A DNA stretch of 18,327 nucleotides from an uncultured Desulfomonile sp. (GTDB lineage: Bacteria > Desulfobacterota > Desulfomonilia > Desulfomonilales > Desulfomonilaceae): the NCBI GenBank assembly GCA_903853735.1, contig CAINUH010000345.1, positions 1-18,327 on the forward strand, in the 5' to 3' direction. Shown here in pieces: positions 1 through 7,464 of this stretch; position 1 is the stretch's first letter; every line of letters starts with the position of its first letter. Made by a program: the position numbers and the translations under genes. Under the pieces are notes generated by a model. It had not been told where the DNA came from, did not search any database, and saw nothing but the letters and a program-made list of their open reading frames with translations.

Positions 1-150
1 ACCGATCACAACACTAGGGAGACATTAGGAGTGTGTGATACAATATATCTTTTAGACCAAGGCCGCATACTGGAACATGGAGACCCCCAAACCATTGCGG
101 CTAGCGAACTGGCCCGGGAAGTTTACCTGGGCAAGCAATTCATCTTGTGA
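1..150 (+). CDS. lptB: LPS export ABC transporter ATP-binding protein LptB, C-terminal fragment
   Basis: Frame 1 is open from the window edge to TGA at 148-150 and gives 49 residues starting TDHNTRETLGVCDTIYLLDQ. This matches the end of LptB ATPases: the switch-region TDHN histidine motif, then a D-loop-distal segment with LLDQGRILEHGDP, and the family-typical ending VYLGKQF. LptB is the cytoplasmic ATPase that drives the LptFGC complex, which extracts lipopolysaccharide from the inner membrane. The Walker A, Walker B and signature motifs lie upstream, outside the window. The gene ends 15 bases before rpoN, the usual order in proteobacteria, so the two are probably co-transcribed. Confidence 0.9.
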   Translation, partial: TDHNTRETLGVCDTIYLLDQGRILEHGDPQTIAASELAREVYLGKQFIL

Positions 151-165
151 CCGATCCCAGTTCAA

Positions 166-1596
166 ATGGCACTTGAGATAAAGCCTCAGTTGCGTCAGAT
201 CCAGCAGTTGGTGATGACGCCTCAGCTTCAACAAGCAATAAAACTCCTCCAGTACAACCACCTAGAAATGGTAGATGCGCTGGAGTTGGAACTACGGGAC
301 AATCCGCTTCTTGAAGCGATATCCCAGGAAGAGTCTATTTCCGAGACCGATGACCCCACCAGAAACGACCTCAATTCCCTTGAGGACTTGGTCAAGGAAC
401 CTGAGCCATCAGAAACCGACACATTTAGCCTAGACTGGGAGAATTATCTGGAAAACTACGGAGGAGATAACCTTCCAGTGCAAAGGGACCACACCGAACG
501 ACTACCTCTGGAGAGTTTCGCATCCTACTCGACTAACTTGTTCGACCATCTTATCCAGCAGCTCTACGAGAGTCACATCGAAGGTACAGACCGGAGAATC
601 GCCCTGGAACTTATAGGAAACATAGATGAAAACGGGTTCCTAGATCTGGATTTAGCGGAAGCCGCTGGTCTTCTTGGAGCTGAAGTTAGCGATTTTGAGC
701 GGGTGCTGGCTGAGATCCAAGAATTCGACCCCCTCGGGGTTGCGGCACGGGATCTTAGAGAATGCCTTCTGATTCAAGCCCGGGCCTTAGACCCTCCCAA
801 CCATATAGCCCATAGGATCCTCGAAGAGGCCTTTCCTCTATTCGAACACGGCAAAATCGACATTATGGCCCGTAAGCTGAAGCTCTCCACGTCCGAAATC
901 GCCGAGGCCGCCAGACTTATTTCCTCGTTTGACCCCAAACCTGGAAGACAATTTTCCAATTCGGATACCGTCCATGTGATACCTGATATATTTATTATCA
1001 AGGTTGGAAACGATTATTCAATAGTACTTAACGATGATGGGATGCCTCGTTTGAGAATAAGCTCTTTTTATCGGAGAGCACTTCATTCTCAGTCTTGCCC
1101 TTCCAAGGCGAAGGATTACATTCAAGAAAAAATCAGAGGGGCCATGTGGCTTATCAAAAGCATTCAACAGAGACAGAGAACCATTTACAAGGTCACTAAC
1201 TCCATTATAAAATTCCAGCGAGAATTCTTTGACAATGGGATTGATTTTCTCAAACCGTTGATCCTAAAAGACGTGGCTGATGACATCGAGATGCACGAAT
1301 CGACTATAAGCCGTGTCACAACTAACAAGTATGTTGATACGCCGCGAGGTATTTTCGAGTTGAAATATTTTTTTAATTCCGGAATCCGTCAGGGCGCAGA
1401 CTCCATTGCTTCGGAGTCCGTCAAGAATCACATCTTGCGGATCGTTAAGAGTGAAAACCCTAATAGACCTGCCAGTGACAAACAGATAGTAGACGAATTG
1501 GCGCACGACCAGATTCATATTGCACGAAGAACAGTGGCTAAGTATCGAGACCTAATGGGTCTCCCGCCGTCAAGCAAGAGAAAAAAGAAATTCTAA
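166..1596 (+). CDS. rpoN: RNA polymerase sigma-54 factor RpoN
   Basis: This is a full-length sigma-54 factor of 476 residues, the usual size. It directs core RNA polymerase to -24/-12 promoters that need an AAA+ enhancer-binding activator. Region I (about 1-50) is rich in glutamine and leucine (QIQQLVMTPQLQQAIKLLQY). It is followed by an acidic stretch (about 50-105, region II) and the core-binding region. A helix-turn-helix lies near 365-390 (LKDVADDIEMHESTISRV), and the RpoN box ARRTVAKYRD is at about 453-462, recognising the -24 element. The tail is lysine-rich. The ATG at 166 begins exactly where the family begins (MALEIKPQLRQIQQLVMTPQL), although the Shine-Dalgarno match upstream is poor, so coupling to lptB is likely. 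hpf and ptsN follow. Confidence 0.97.
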   Translation: MALEIKPQLRQIQQLVMTPQLQQAIKLLQYNHLEMVDALELELRDNPLLEAISQEESISETDDPTRNDLNSLEDLVKEPEPSETDTFSLDWENYLENYGGDNLPVQRDHTERLPLESFASYSTNLFDHLIQQLYESHIEGTDRRIALELIGNIDENGFLDLDLAEAAGLLGAEVSDFERVLAEIQEFDPLGVAARDLRECLLIQARALDPPNHIAHRILEEAFPLFEHGKIDIMARKLKLSTSEIAEAARLISSFDPKPGRQFSNSDTVHVIPDIFIIKVGNDYSIVLNDDGMPRLRISSFYRRALHSQSCPSKAKDYIQEKIRGAMWLIKSIQQRQRTIYKVTNSIIKFQREFFDNGIDFLKPLILKDVADDIEMHESTISRVTTNKYVDTPRGIFELKYFFNSGIRQGADSIASESVKNHILRIVKSENPNRPASDKQIVDELAHDQIHIARRTVAKYRDLMGLPPSSKRKKKF

Positions 1597-1638
1597 TGCT
1601 ATTCAACTGGGTCCGACAACCACAAGGAGGTAGAGCCG

Positions 1639-2181
1639 ATGCAACTTTCCGTAACTTTTAGACATATGGAACCATCGGAGGCTTTAAAGAATTACGTTCA
1701 TGAGAGAACAGCTAAACTCAGTAAGTACATAGACAAGCCAGTGGAAAGCCAGGTAATTTTGACGGTTCACAAGTTTAGACAAATTGTGGACGTTGTAATA
1801 AACGTGGATGGACTGCGTATTGCGGGGCAAGAGGCTCATGAGGATATGTACGCGGCTATCGACCTGGTCATGGATAAAATTGAGCGGCAGGTAAAAAAGT
1901 ACCGAGAAAAAATAAGAAAACACAAGCCATTGCAAGGCAGGGAAATCCGATGGCGGCGTGATATTTACGATCAGGACAGCTTCGATGATGATCGGGAACC
2001 TGTTGTGGTACGTACAGAGAACTATTTTGTAAAACCCATGTCAGTGGATGAAGCAGCAATGCAAATGGATTTGTCACAACAGGAATTCCTTGTATTTAAC
2101 AACGCTTCCACTCAGACGGTAAACGTTCTTTATCGAAAGAAGGATGGAAACTACGGCCTCATAGTTCCGCAGAATTCTTGA
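1639..2181 (+). CDS. hpf: Ribosome hibernation promoting factor, long form
   Basis: The protein has 180 residues. An N-terminal S30AE/YfiA domain (about 1-105) has the beta-alpha-beta-beta-beta-alpha pattern and a basic end (KKYREKIRKHK). After a variable linker comes the C-terminal dimerisation domain (about 125-178, FVKPMSVDEAAMQMDLSQQEFLVFNN). The two-domain layout is the long HPF type, which pairs 70S ribosomes into 100S dimers in stationary phase; short HPF of enterobacteria has only the first domain. A strong Shine-Dalgarno (AAGGAGG, 1623-1629) sits upstream of the ATG. The position between rpoN and ptsN is the conserved one. The gene could be partly expressed independently of rpoN, since its ribosome binding site is far better than its neighbours'. 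Confidence 0.95.
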   Translation: MQLSVTFRHMEPSEALKNYVHERTAKLSKYIDKPVESQVILTVHKFRQIVDVVINVDGLRIAGQEAHEDMYAAIDLVMDKIERQVKKYREKIRKHKPLQGREIRWRRDIYDQDSFDDDREPVVVRTENYFVKPMSVDEAAMQMDLSQQEFLVFNNASTQTVNVLYRKKDGNYGLIVPQNS

Positions 2182-2409
2182 GACTTGATAAGTATTTATT
2201 GTAGTCGGTCAATGGGCCTTACCAAATCGTGTTTGCAGTATTGGTTTGCCGTTTGACCGTTCAGGAAAAGTTGTAAGAGATTGCTTGGACAATAGCCGAT
2301 GCACACAGTGGACAAAAGCGAAGCATTTTATCATTCAAGGCTTTTTGGCCAAGCAATCTCATTGTACCGCATGTTTGACGTCACCCAACTTCACTTAGAG
2401 TATCAGTAA
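2182..2409 (+). other. hpf-ptsN spacer with nested inverted repeats, possible structured leader
   Basis: This 228-base spacer has no convincing ORF. It contains a perfect 12-base inverted repeat (GAGATTGCTTGG at 2277-2288 against CCAAGCAATCTC at 2349-2360), which extends imperfectly inward to about 2297 and 2339 (AGCC against GGCT). Just upstream is a 7-base pair (CGGTCAA 2206-2212 with TTGACCG 2253-2259) that encloses a 5-base pair (ACCAA 2221-2225 with TTGGT 2241-2245). No run of T follows the large stem, so a simple intrinsic terminator is unlikely. A structured ptsN leader, an RNA-processing site or a small RNA are possible. I do not recognise a known RNA family here. Confidence 0.4.
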
Positions 2410-2874
2410 ATGAAGATCCTAGATTTCTTGCGATACGATGGAATCATCGCATCCCTGCAAGCCGATTCAAAAAAAGATGTTCTCGTCGAACTCGTGGAAC
2501 CCATTTCCGAAGCCAACCCTCATCTGGACAAAGCTGGTCTGATAAAAACCCTTTTGGAAAGAGAGAATCTTGGAAGTACCGGAATAGGTGGAGGAGTAGC
2601 CATTCCTCATGGAAAATTTGAGGGCCTCCTTAGCCTTTCGGCAACTTTTGGCAGGAGCATCAAGGGGGTTGACTTCAATTCAATGGACAATAGGCCTGCC
2701 CACCTGTTTTTCCTACTCGTAGCTCCAAGAAATTCTGCCGGGGAACACTTAAAGGCTTTGGCGAGAATTTCAAGGCTCCTAAAGGACCCTATGTTGAAAA
2801 ACGGCCTACAGAAAGCTGATTCGCCAGATGAAATATTCTCCATCCTAGAAGAGTACGATCGCCGTATACCGTGA
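2410..2874 (+). CDS. ptsN: Nitrogen-regulatory PTS IIA protein (EIIA-Ntr)
   Basis: The protein has 154 residues and is a PTS_EIIA type-2 (fructose/mannitol-like) domain throughout. The phosphoryl-accepting histidine is in GGGVAIPHGK (His67), preceded by the family motif RENLGSTGIGGG. EIIA-Ntr receives phosphate from EI-Ntr and NPr and acts as a cytoplasmic regulator (potassium uptake, nitrogen and carbon balance) rather than in sugar transport. The linkage to rpoN and hpf supports PtsN over a sugar-specific IIA. In many relatives rapZ follows ptsN; here a membrane protein gene follows instead. The Shine-Dalgarno upstream of ATG 2410 is weak. Confidence 0.93.
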   Translation: MKILDFLRYDGIIASLQADSKKDVLVELVEPISEANPHLDKAGLIKTLLERENLGSTGIGGGVAIPHGKFEGLLSLSATFGRSIKGVDFNSMDNRPAHLFFLLVAPRNSAGEHLKALARISRLLKDPMLKNGLQKADSPDEIFSILEEYDRRIP

Positions 2875-3012
2875 TATTTCAATCTACATAAGATTGCTCA
2901 GAGACCATTGCAAATTGTTCTCCGGCGGTTTTGCGGGTAAGAGTCCCAGCGATGAGCCTGGATTGTTGCCCACAGTGTACAAGGTCGTTTTCCTCAATAA
3001 GGGCCAGGGCCA

Positions 3013-4695
3013 ATGCAGACTCTAGATTCTCCCGCATGGAATTCCAGAATTCGAATAGCATTTTGGATCATAGGAATTTGTTGCGGCGGAATAACTGCCT
3101 ACACCACGCGATACTTTGTCAATGGAGATGCCATTGCCTACATCGAGATGGGAGAATCATTGAGATGGGGACAGTGGCGGGGCCTTGCAAACCTTACATA
3201 CAGTCCCGGTTACCCATTCCTGCTTGGCATTGCTCAAACGGTACTTCACACCAATCCTTTGAACGAACTCCAACTATTGAGAACCGTCAACTTCGCGTGC
3301 CTGCTGTGTGCTATGGGCACTTGCGAAATTCTCATGTCTCTTGTGCGCAGAGCACTCCTTAACAGTCCTGCCGGCGAAGACCAACCTATCTCATTACACA
3401 TTATCAGAGCATTGGGATATTCAATGTTCCTGGTTGCTTCACTGGTATTCATAAGAGTACGTTTATTGAATCCGGACATGCTCGTCTTTGCAGTCGTATT
3501 GGCAGTTGTGTCTTTACTGTTGTGGATAAGGGAAAATTCTGAAAGTTATCGCCGGTACATTCTGCTCGGGTTATCCACGGGTCTCGGATACATTACAAAA
3601 TCCTTCTTCTTGCCTTTCTCTCCTATCTTCTTTGTCCTGGCCGGATCTTGCGCTAATTCTTTCAGAAAAGCTATTCCACGCGTCATTGTAGCCATCATTG
3701 CGCTAGTCATAGTTGCGGCCCCCCTGGTGGCTGCATTGTCATGTCGGTTGGGGCGTTTTTCATACGGTGAACTCGGACCTCATATTTACGCAACTCTTAT
3801 TGCGGGAAAAGGTGAACCCACAACTCCAGAACTATTGAACACTTACCCGAAAGTCTATCGTTTTATTTATGGTATCCAATGTACCAGGCCTTCGGGTTTC
3901 GACATTTGTTACTGGCACGACGGACTTAAACCGGTTCTTGATCTACGAGCCCAACTGGCCGTAATACCCGATAACGTCTCACAGATCTTCAAGGATACCC
4001 CCTGGTTGATCCTAATAATCGTCTGGTATTTGATACTGTGGCGCCTTGGTAAAATTAAAATAGGCCCCTTGATTCCTCCATCCCTGTTTCTCATGCTCAT
4101 CACACCAGCCGTCTTTGGCATAGTGTTCTATTGTTTGATCCGAATGGAGATGCGTTACATCGCTCCTTACCTTTTCTTGGGATTCCTCGCTGTGGTTGTG
4201 TCATTGCGGTTTTCCGAGGCCAGTCACAAAGTTTATCTGAAAGCCTGGTGGCTGAGTGTCACACTAATATCTTTCTTTCTATTAATGGTAGCCCATTCGT
4301 CCATCGACCAGAGTATCCGTGGACTCATTTCAACTAACAACCGGCTTTCATATCGAGACTCTCTTCGGGAAGAAGTCATCGTGAAGGATTTTCTGCATAA
4401 GAAAGGCATCCGTAAAGGAGACTTGGCCGCAGTAGTGGGAAGTCCACCTGTATATTGGGCCAGAATGGCTGGAATAACAATTGTAGCCGAAATACCAAGC
4501 TTGGAAGAATTTATGAATAGTTCGGAAAAAGAGAGAAGAAGCTCCTTGGAGGTACTTCGGGCCTCAAATATAAAGGCTGTGGTCGCTAAGGGAGATGTCT
4601 TCGCGCATCTGAACTCAGAAGGTTGGCAACTGGTTGCGGGTACGAGAGATTACTTCGTGGTTCTGTTGGCAGAAAAACAGTTGGGAAATGGTTAG
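3013..4695 (+). CDS. Polytopic membrane protein, GT-C (PMT/ArnT-like) glycosyltransferase
   Basis: The protein has 560 residues. I count about ten hydrophobic segments between residues 14 and 430 (for example 14-33, 90-110, 135-172, 182-212, 220-243, 330-345, 355-378, 385-400 and 412-430), followed by a soluble C-terminal domain of about 130 residues. The first periplasmic loop has NGDAIAYIEM (Asp39), which fits the conserved acidic residue of GT-C enzymes after the first membrane helix, and then SPGYPFLLG. Such enzymes use polyprenyl-phosphate sugars as donors on the periplasmic side. The acceptor cannot be told from sequence. An in-frame TAA at 2998-3000 bounds the start, so ATG 3013 is the first available. 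The Shine-Dalgarno is weak. A plain hypothetical membrane protein is the alternative. Confidence 0.6.
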   Translation: MQTLDSPAWNSRIRIAFWIIGICCGGITAYTTRYFVNGDAIAYIEMGESLRWGQWRGLANLTYSPGYPFLLGIAQTVLHTNPLNELQLLRTVNFACLLCAMGTCEILMSLVRRALLNSPAGEDQPISLHIIRALGYSMFLVASLVFIRVRLLNPDMLVFAVVLAVVSLLLWIRENSESYRRYILLGLSTGLGYITKSFFLPFSPIFFVLAGSCANSFRKAIPRVIVAIIALVIVAAPLVAALSCRLGRFSYGELGPHIYATLIAGKGEPTTPELLNTYPKVYRFIYGIQCTRPSGFDICYWHDGLKPVLDLRAQLAVIPDNVSQIFKDTPWLILIIVWYLILWRLGKIKIGPLIPPSLFLMLITPAVFGIVFYCLIRMEMRYIAPYLFLGFLAVVVSLRFSEASHKVYLKAWWLSVTLISFFLLMVAHSSIDQSIRGLISTNNRLSYRDSLREEVIVKDFLHKKGIRKGDLAAVVGSPPVYWARMAGITIVAEIPSLEEFMNSSEKERRSSLEVLRASNIKAVVAKGDVFAHLNSEGWQLVAGTRDYFVVLLAEKQLGNG

Positions 4696-4742
4696 CGTTT
4701 GGAGCAAGGCTGATATATCGTTGGTCAGGAATTCCGTTCGGT

Positions 4743-4818
4743 TTCCTGTGAGTGCGGGCATCTTGCCTGCCCAAAATTCCGGTACCTTTTGCAGGCTGGA
4801 AGCCTACGCTGCCAGGAA
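4743..4818. repeat. REP-like palindromic repeat
   Basis: This roughly 76-base imperfect palindrome is bounded by TTCCTG (4743-4748) and its exact complement CAGGAA (4813-4818). Inside, GCGGGCATCTTGCCTGC (4754-4770) faces GCAGGCTGGAAGCCTACGC (4791-4809), which is largely complementary with mismatches. Text of this kind (GCGGGCATCTTGCC, GGCTGGAAGCCTACGCT) resembles a class of dispersed intergenic repeats that I know from several bacterial genomes. It lies in the spacer between the GT-C gene and the methyltransferase and has no coding potential of its own. That it is multicopy in this genome is inference, as only one such copy is visible here. Confidence 0.6.
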
Positions 4819-4929
4819 GATTCATGCTTGGTACTGAACAGCGACTCGGACATTACTTTTGACGATTGCTATAAACTCCGTACGGAATGCTCAGAAGAGT
4901 TGGTAATTGAGCGAAATACTGATGGCGTA

Positions 4930-5550
4930 ATGAAAGCCATGTCAATGATTCCGGATCCAAGAAGTCTCTTGTCGCTTCCAGCTATTTATACACTCTTCCA
5001 AAGAGTGGTTCGGGGAAGGGGTGAATTTGTATACGTTCAACGACATGTGAGACCACGTCCCGGAGACCGGATCCTGGACCTCGGTTGCGGAACCGGTGAC
5101 ATCCTGCGGCACATGCCTGCCGTGGAGTACCTAGGAATTGACAGCGATGAACGACTTATTGAATCTGCGAGAAAAATTTACGGAGAACGCGGCGCTTTTT
5201 CCTGTCTGGATCTTTCCAAACAAAACATTCCCGAAAGCGGGAATTTCGACCTCGTGGTTGCAACAGGTGTACTCCACCACTTGACCGATGACCAGGCTTT
5301 GAGACTTTTTAAACTCGCCCATACAGTACTAAAGCCGGGAGAAAGACTTGTTACAATGGACGGGTGTTACGCGGAAGGTCAATCTTTTCTGGCTCGCCTT
5401 ATTCTCTCGAAGGATCGTGGAAAACACGTCCGCACAAAGTCCCACTGTATAGAGTTGGCTTCACAGGTGTTCAACAAAGTGGAAGCCACTATTTATCACG
5501 ATATTATGAGAATACCCTCTTCAATGATCATTCTGGAATGCAGTGATTAG
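4930..5550 (+). CDS. Class I SAM-dependent methyltransferase
   Basis: The protein has 206 residues from ATG 4930. SAM-binding motif I is ILDLGCGTGDI (about 48-58), the acidic ribose-binding loop is YLGIDSDERLIESARK, and the motif IV region is FDLVVATGVLHHL. This is a complete Methyltransf_11/25-type Rossmann domain of the kind that methylates small molecules or sugars. The frame is open upstream to a TTG at 4789, but that codon lies inside the palindromic repeat. The recognisable family sequence begins around PRSLLSLPAIYTLF, so I start at 4930; the ATGs at 4939 and 4945 are also possible. The last 23 bases overlap the 3' end of the convergent SDR gene. It probably modifies a glycan or lipid made by this locus, but its substrate is unknown. 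Confidence 0.8.
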   Translation: MKAMSMIPDPRSLLSLPAIYTLFQRVVRGRGEFVYVQRHVRPRPGDRILDLGCGTGDILRHMPAVEYLGIDSDERLIESARKIYGERGAFSCLDLSKQNIPESGNFDLVVATGVLHHLTDDQALRLFKLAHTVLKPGERLVTMDGCYAEGQSFLARLILSKDRGKHVRTKSHCIELASQVFNKVEATIYHDIMRIPSSMIILECSD

Positions 5551-6502
5551 CAATATTCTTATAAGTCTTGATGACCTCCGGACCGGAACGAAACCATTCG
5601 ACCATTCTGGAGAAACCCTGCTCAAAAGAATACATCGGTTTCCATCCCAGAGCTTCCCTGATGCGGTTGCTATTCGCAACCCAAGTGCTTGTGTCCCACG
5701 TCCGATTCGGCATTGATCCCCAGACAGGCTCGTTAGTGATATTCAGTACTTGGTGTGTAATTTCAACCACATGCCTAAGAGTTGTCTGCACTCCTGTTCC
5801 AACATTATAGACCGCGTCGACTTCCTGGTCGCGCAATGTGGCCGCGAGAACATAGGCTTGGACTACATCATCTACGTATATGAAATCCCTGGCTATGTCT
5901 GGATCAACTAGAGGCGGCAGTTTGTTTTCGAGTCCATGCAGAATGAGTGTCGGCATCAGGCGACTAGGTTCTTCGTACGGACCGTAAACAGAATAGAGAC
6001 GAAGTGTTGGAATACGAAGCCCTGAGATACGGGCGGTGTAACTACAGAATAGAGTCGCCGACGCTTTAGTAACGGCATAGAAGCTGTTAGGCTCGAGAAA
6101 TTCGGTTTCAGCGGGCGCGTGATCTTTCAGCCCATATTCCGAAGAGGAACCTGTGTTCACGAAAACTTCAAAACCCACTCCAAGGCATGCCCGAACCAGG
6201 TTTACTGTTCCTATGAGATTTGTTTGAAGGATCTTTTCCGCATCTGTCTGATACGAATATTGGCCATGAGCCGCCAGATGAAAAATCCATTCCGGACGCA
6301 CTCGTCTAACCACTTGATTCAGCCTCTCTGAATCGCAAAGATCGAGAGCACAAATCCTGACATGATCGCTTATGCCCTTAATCCGCCATTGCGCATAATC
6401 TTCACGTAATAGAAGATTCACTTCATGACCGGAGTTCAACAGGTGTCTAGCAAGGTTGTTACCGACAAAACCTGCCGCCCCTGTAATGAGTATTTCTGCC
6501 AT
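5528..6502 (-). CDS. NAD(P)-dependent nucleotide-sugar epimerase/dehydratase/reductase (extended SDR)
   Basis: The protein has 324 residues and is an extended short-chain dehydrogenase. The N-terminal dinucleotide motif is GAAGFVG (8-14), the catalytic serine region is GSSSEYG (118-124) and the YxxxK pair is Tyr142/Lys146 (YAVTK). The motif ARDFIYVDDVV is typical of nucleotide-sugar enzymes. The family includes UDP-sugar 4-epimerases, 4,6-dehydratases and 4-keto-sugar reductases; sequence alone does not decide which. GSSSEYG with a fused Glu-Tyr is common in reductases and epimerases of 6-deoxy-sugar pathways. It is the last gene of the minus-strand run, 38 bases after the sulfotransferase gene, with AGGAG upstream of its ATG. 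Its 3' end overlaps the convergent methyltransferase gene. Confidence 0.85.
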   Translation of the reverse strand: MAEILITGAAGFVGNNLARHLLNSGHEVNLLLREDYAQWRIKGISDHVRICALDLCDSERLNQVVRRVRPEWIFHLAAHGQYSYQTDAEKILQTNLIGTVNLVRACLGVGFEVFVNTGSSSEYGLKDHAPAETEFLEPNSFYAVTKASATLFCSYTARISGLRIPTLRLYSVYGPYEEPSRLMPTLILHGLENKLPPLVDPDIARDFIYVDDVVQAYVLAATLRDQEVDAVYNVGTGVQTTLRHVVEITHQVLNITNEPVWGSMPNRTWDTSTWVANSNRIREALGWKPMYSFEQGFSRMVEWFRSGPEVIKTYKNIANHCIPE

Positions 6503-6540
6503 ATACTTGATGAACTCCTGACAATGTGTCTCCCGACGTT

Positions 6541-7464
6541 CTATCCGGAGACAAAGCTTTTGTAGTCAAAAATCTCAAGATAATGACCAGCCCAGTTCCT
6601 GACTGCCTCCATCTCGCGCCGTGAGAGTTCATTGGCCGTAGCCTTGTTTGCTTCTTCCGAGGCCCGGCGAATGGTTCCCCAGGGATAAACTTCCTGGAGC
6701 AAATTACCGTTCCACGTAGGGGCTTCGAGAGAATCTGACGATTGAATACCCAGTAAGCCACAAATTTTCTCAAGCGAAGCTTTCGGACTCGTTATTACAT
6801 CTTCATATCGGATGATGCTGATGCGATCCGGATAAATTTTCTTGAATACCAGTGCATGATACTGATTGGTTGTCCAGCATGTCATGTACCGCTCCAGGGA
6901 AAGCGGAACCGGACGTTTCTTGGTATCGGCGTAGGCCGACCAGGGGTTTCTGACTACCTGTAGAACATGCGCGTTTGAAAGATCTCTGAGAATTCTCTCA
7001 GCGTCGACCACTACTATTGGACTGTAACCTACGTATACTTTCTCTTGACCCGTCCGCCGGTAGTCCTTCCACGCTTCAAAGGTTGCTTCAAAAAATGCCG
7101 CCACGTTGTTTCCGGTGGAGCGTCCCTTATCCTGAACGAGTTCTGTAAAGATGTTGCATCTTGCATCGTCATTGAATTCAAAGGGCATATCTCTGAACTT
7201 GCTTACACACGGAGTTCGTGCCCTGACTTTACATTCCTCGTCTATAATGGCTCTGTAATCCTGAAGAGAAGTCGCGTCGAGACCAAAGGACGGCCATCGG
7301 TATTTTACCGGATACATTAAGGTCAGATGGTCCTGCACCATGGACGTCCCCAATTGGGACTCGAATGGGTAAACGAACATTTGAGGGTGTCCGTCAAAAA
7401 AACGGTGGACCGTGTTGCCTCCGTTCTCATACATGGCTGACATCATCAGCAACCGAAATTCCAT
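6541..7464 (-). CDS. Sulfotransferase-family protein with atypical PAPS loop
   Basis: The protein has 307 residues. The overall pattern is that of PAPS-dependent sulfotransferases: an N-terminal strand-loop-helix followed by FFDGHPQ (22-28), the 3'-phosphate-binding segment VLQVVRNPWSAYAD (167-180) and the RYEDVITSP motif (219-227), then KICGLLGI. The usual 5'-phosphosulfate loop (for example RSGTT or PKSGTT) is replaced by YENGGNT (12-18), with no Arg or Lys in the loop. Transfer of sulfate from PAPS to a glycan or other acceptor is the family role, but activity of this member is uncertain. Its ATG shares one base with the stop of the DUF4915 gene (TAATG), so the two are translationally coupled. 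Confidence 0.72.
   Translation of the reverse strand: MEFRLLMMSAMYENGGNTVHRFFDGHPQMFVYPFESQLGTSMVQDHLTLMYPVKYRWPSFGLDATSLQDYRAIIDEECKVRARTPCVSKFRDMPFEFNDDARCNIFTELVQDKGRSTGNNVAAFFEATFEAWKDYRRTGQEKVYVGYSPIVVVDAERILRDLSNAHVLQVVRNPWSAYADTKKRPVPLSLERYMTCWTTNQYHALVFKKIYPDRISIIRYEDVITSPKASLEKICGLLGIQSSDSLEAPTWNGNLLQEVYPWGTIRRASEEANKATANELSRREMEAVRNWAGHYLEIFDYKSFVSG

Noticed and set aside
2277..2360. Intrinsic terminator after hpf
   Set aside because: The stem has a 60-base interior and no T run after it.
2931..3362. 143-codon plus-strand frame overlapping the GT-C gene start
   Set aside because: It overlaps a long hydrophobic frame with clear membrane segments in another frame; its composition (many Arg, Cys, His, Ser) is that of an out-of-frame translation.
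4789..4929. 47-residue N-terminal extension of the methyltransferase from TTG 4789
   Set aside because: The first part is translated from the palindromic repeat and shows no family similarity; homology starts after ATG 4930.
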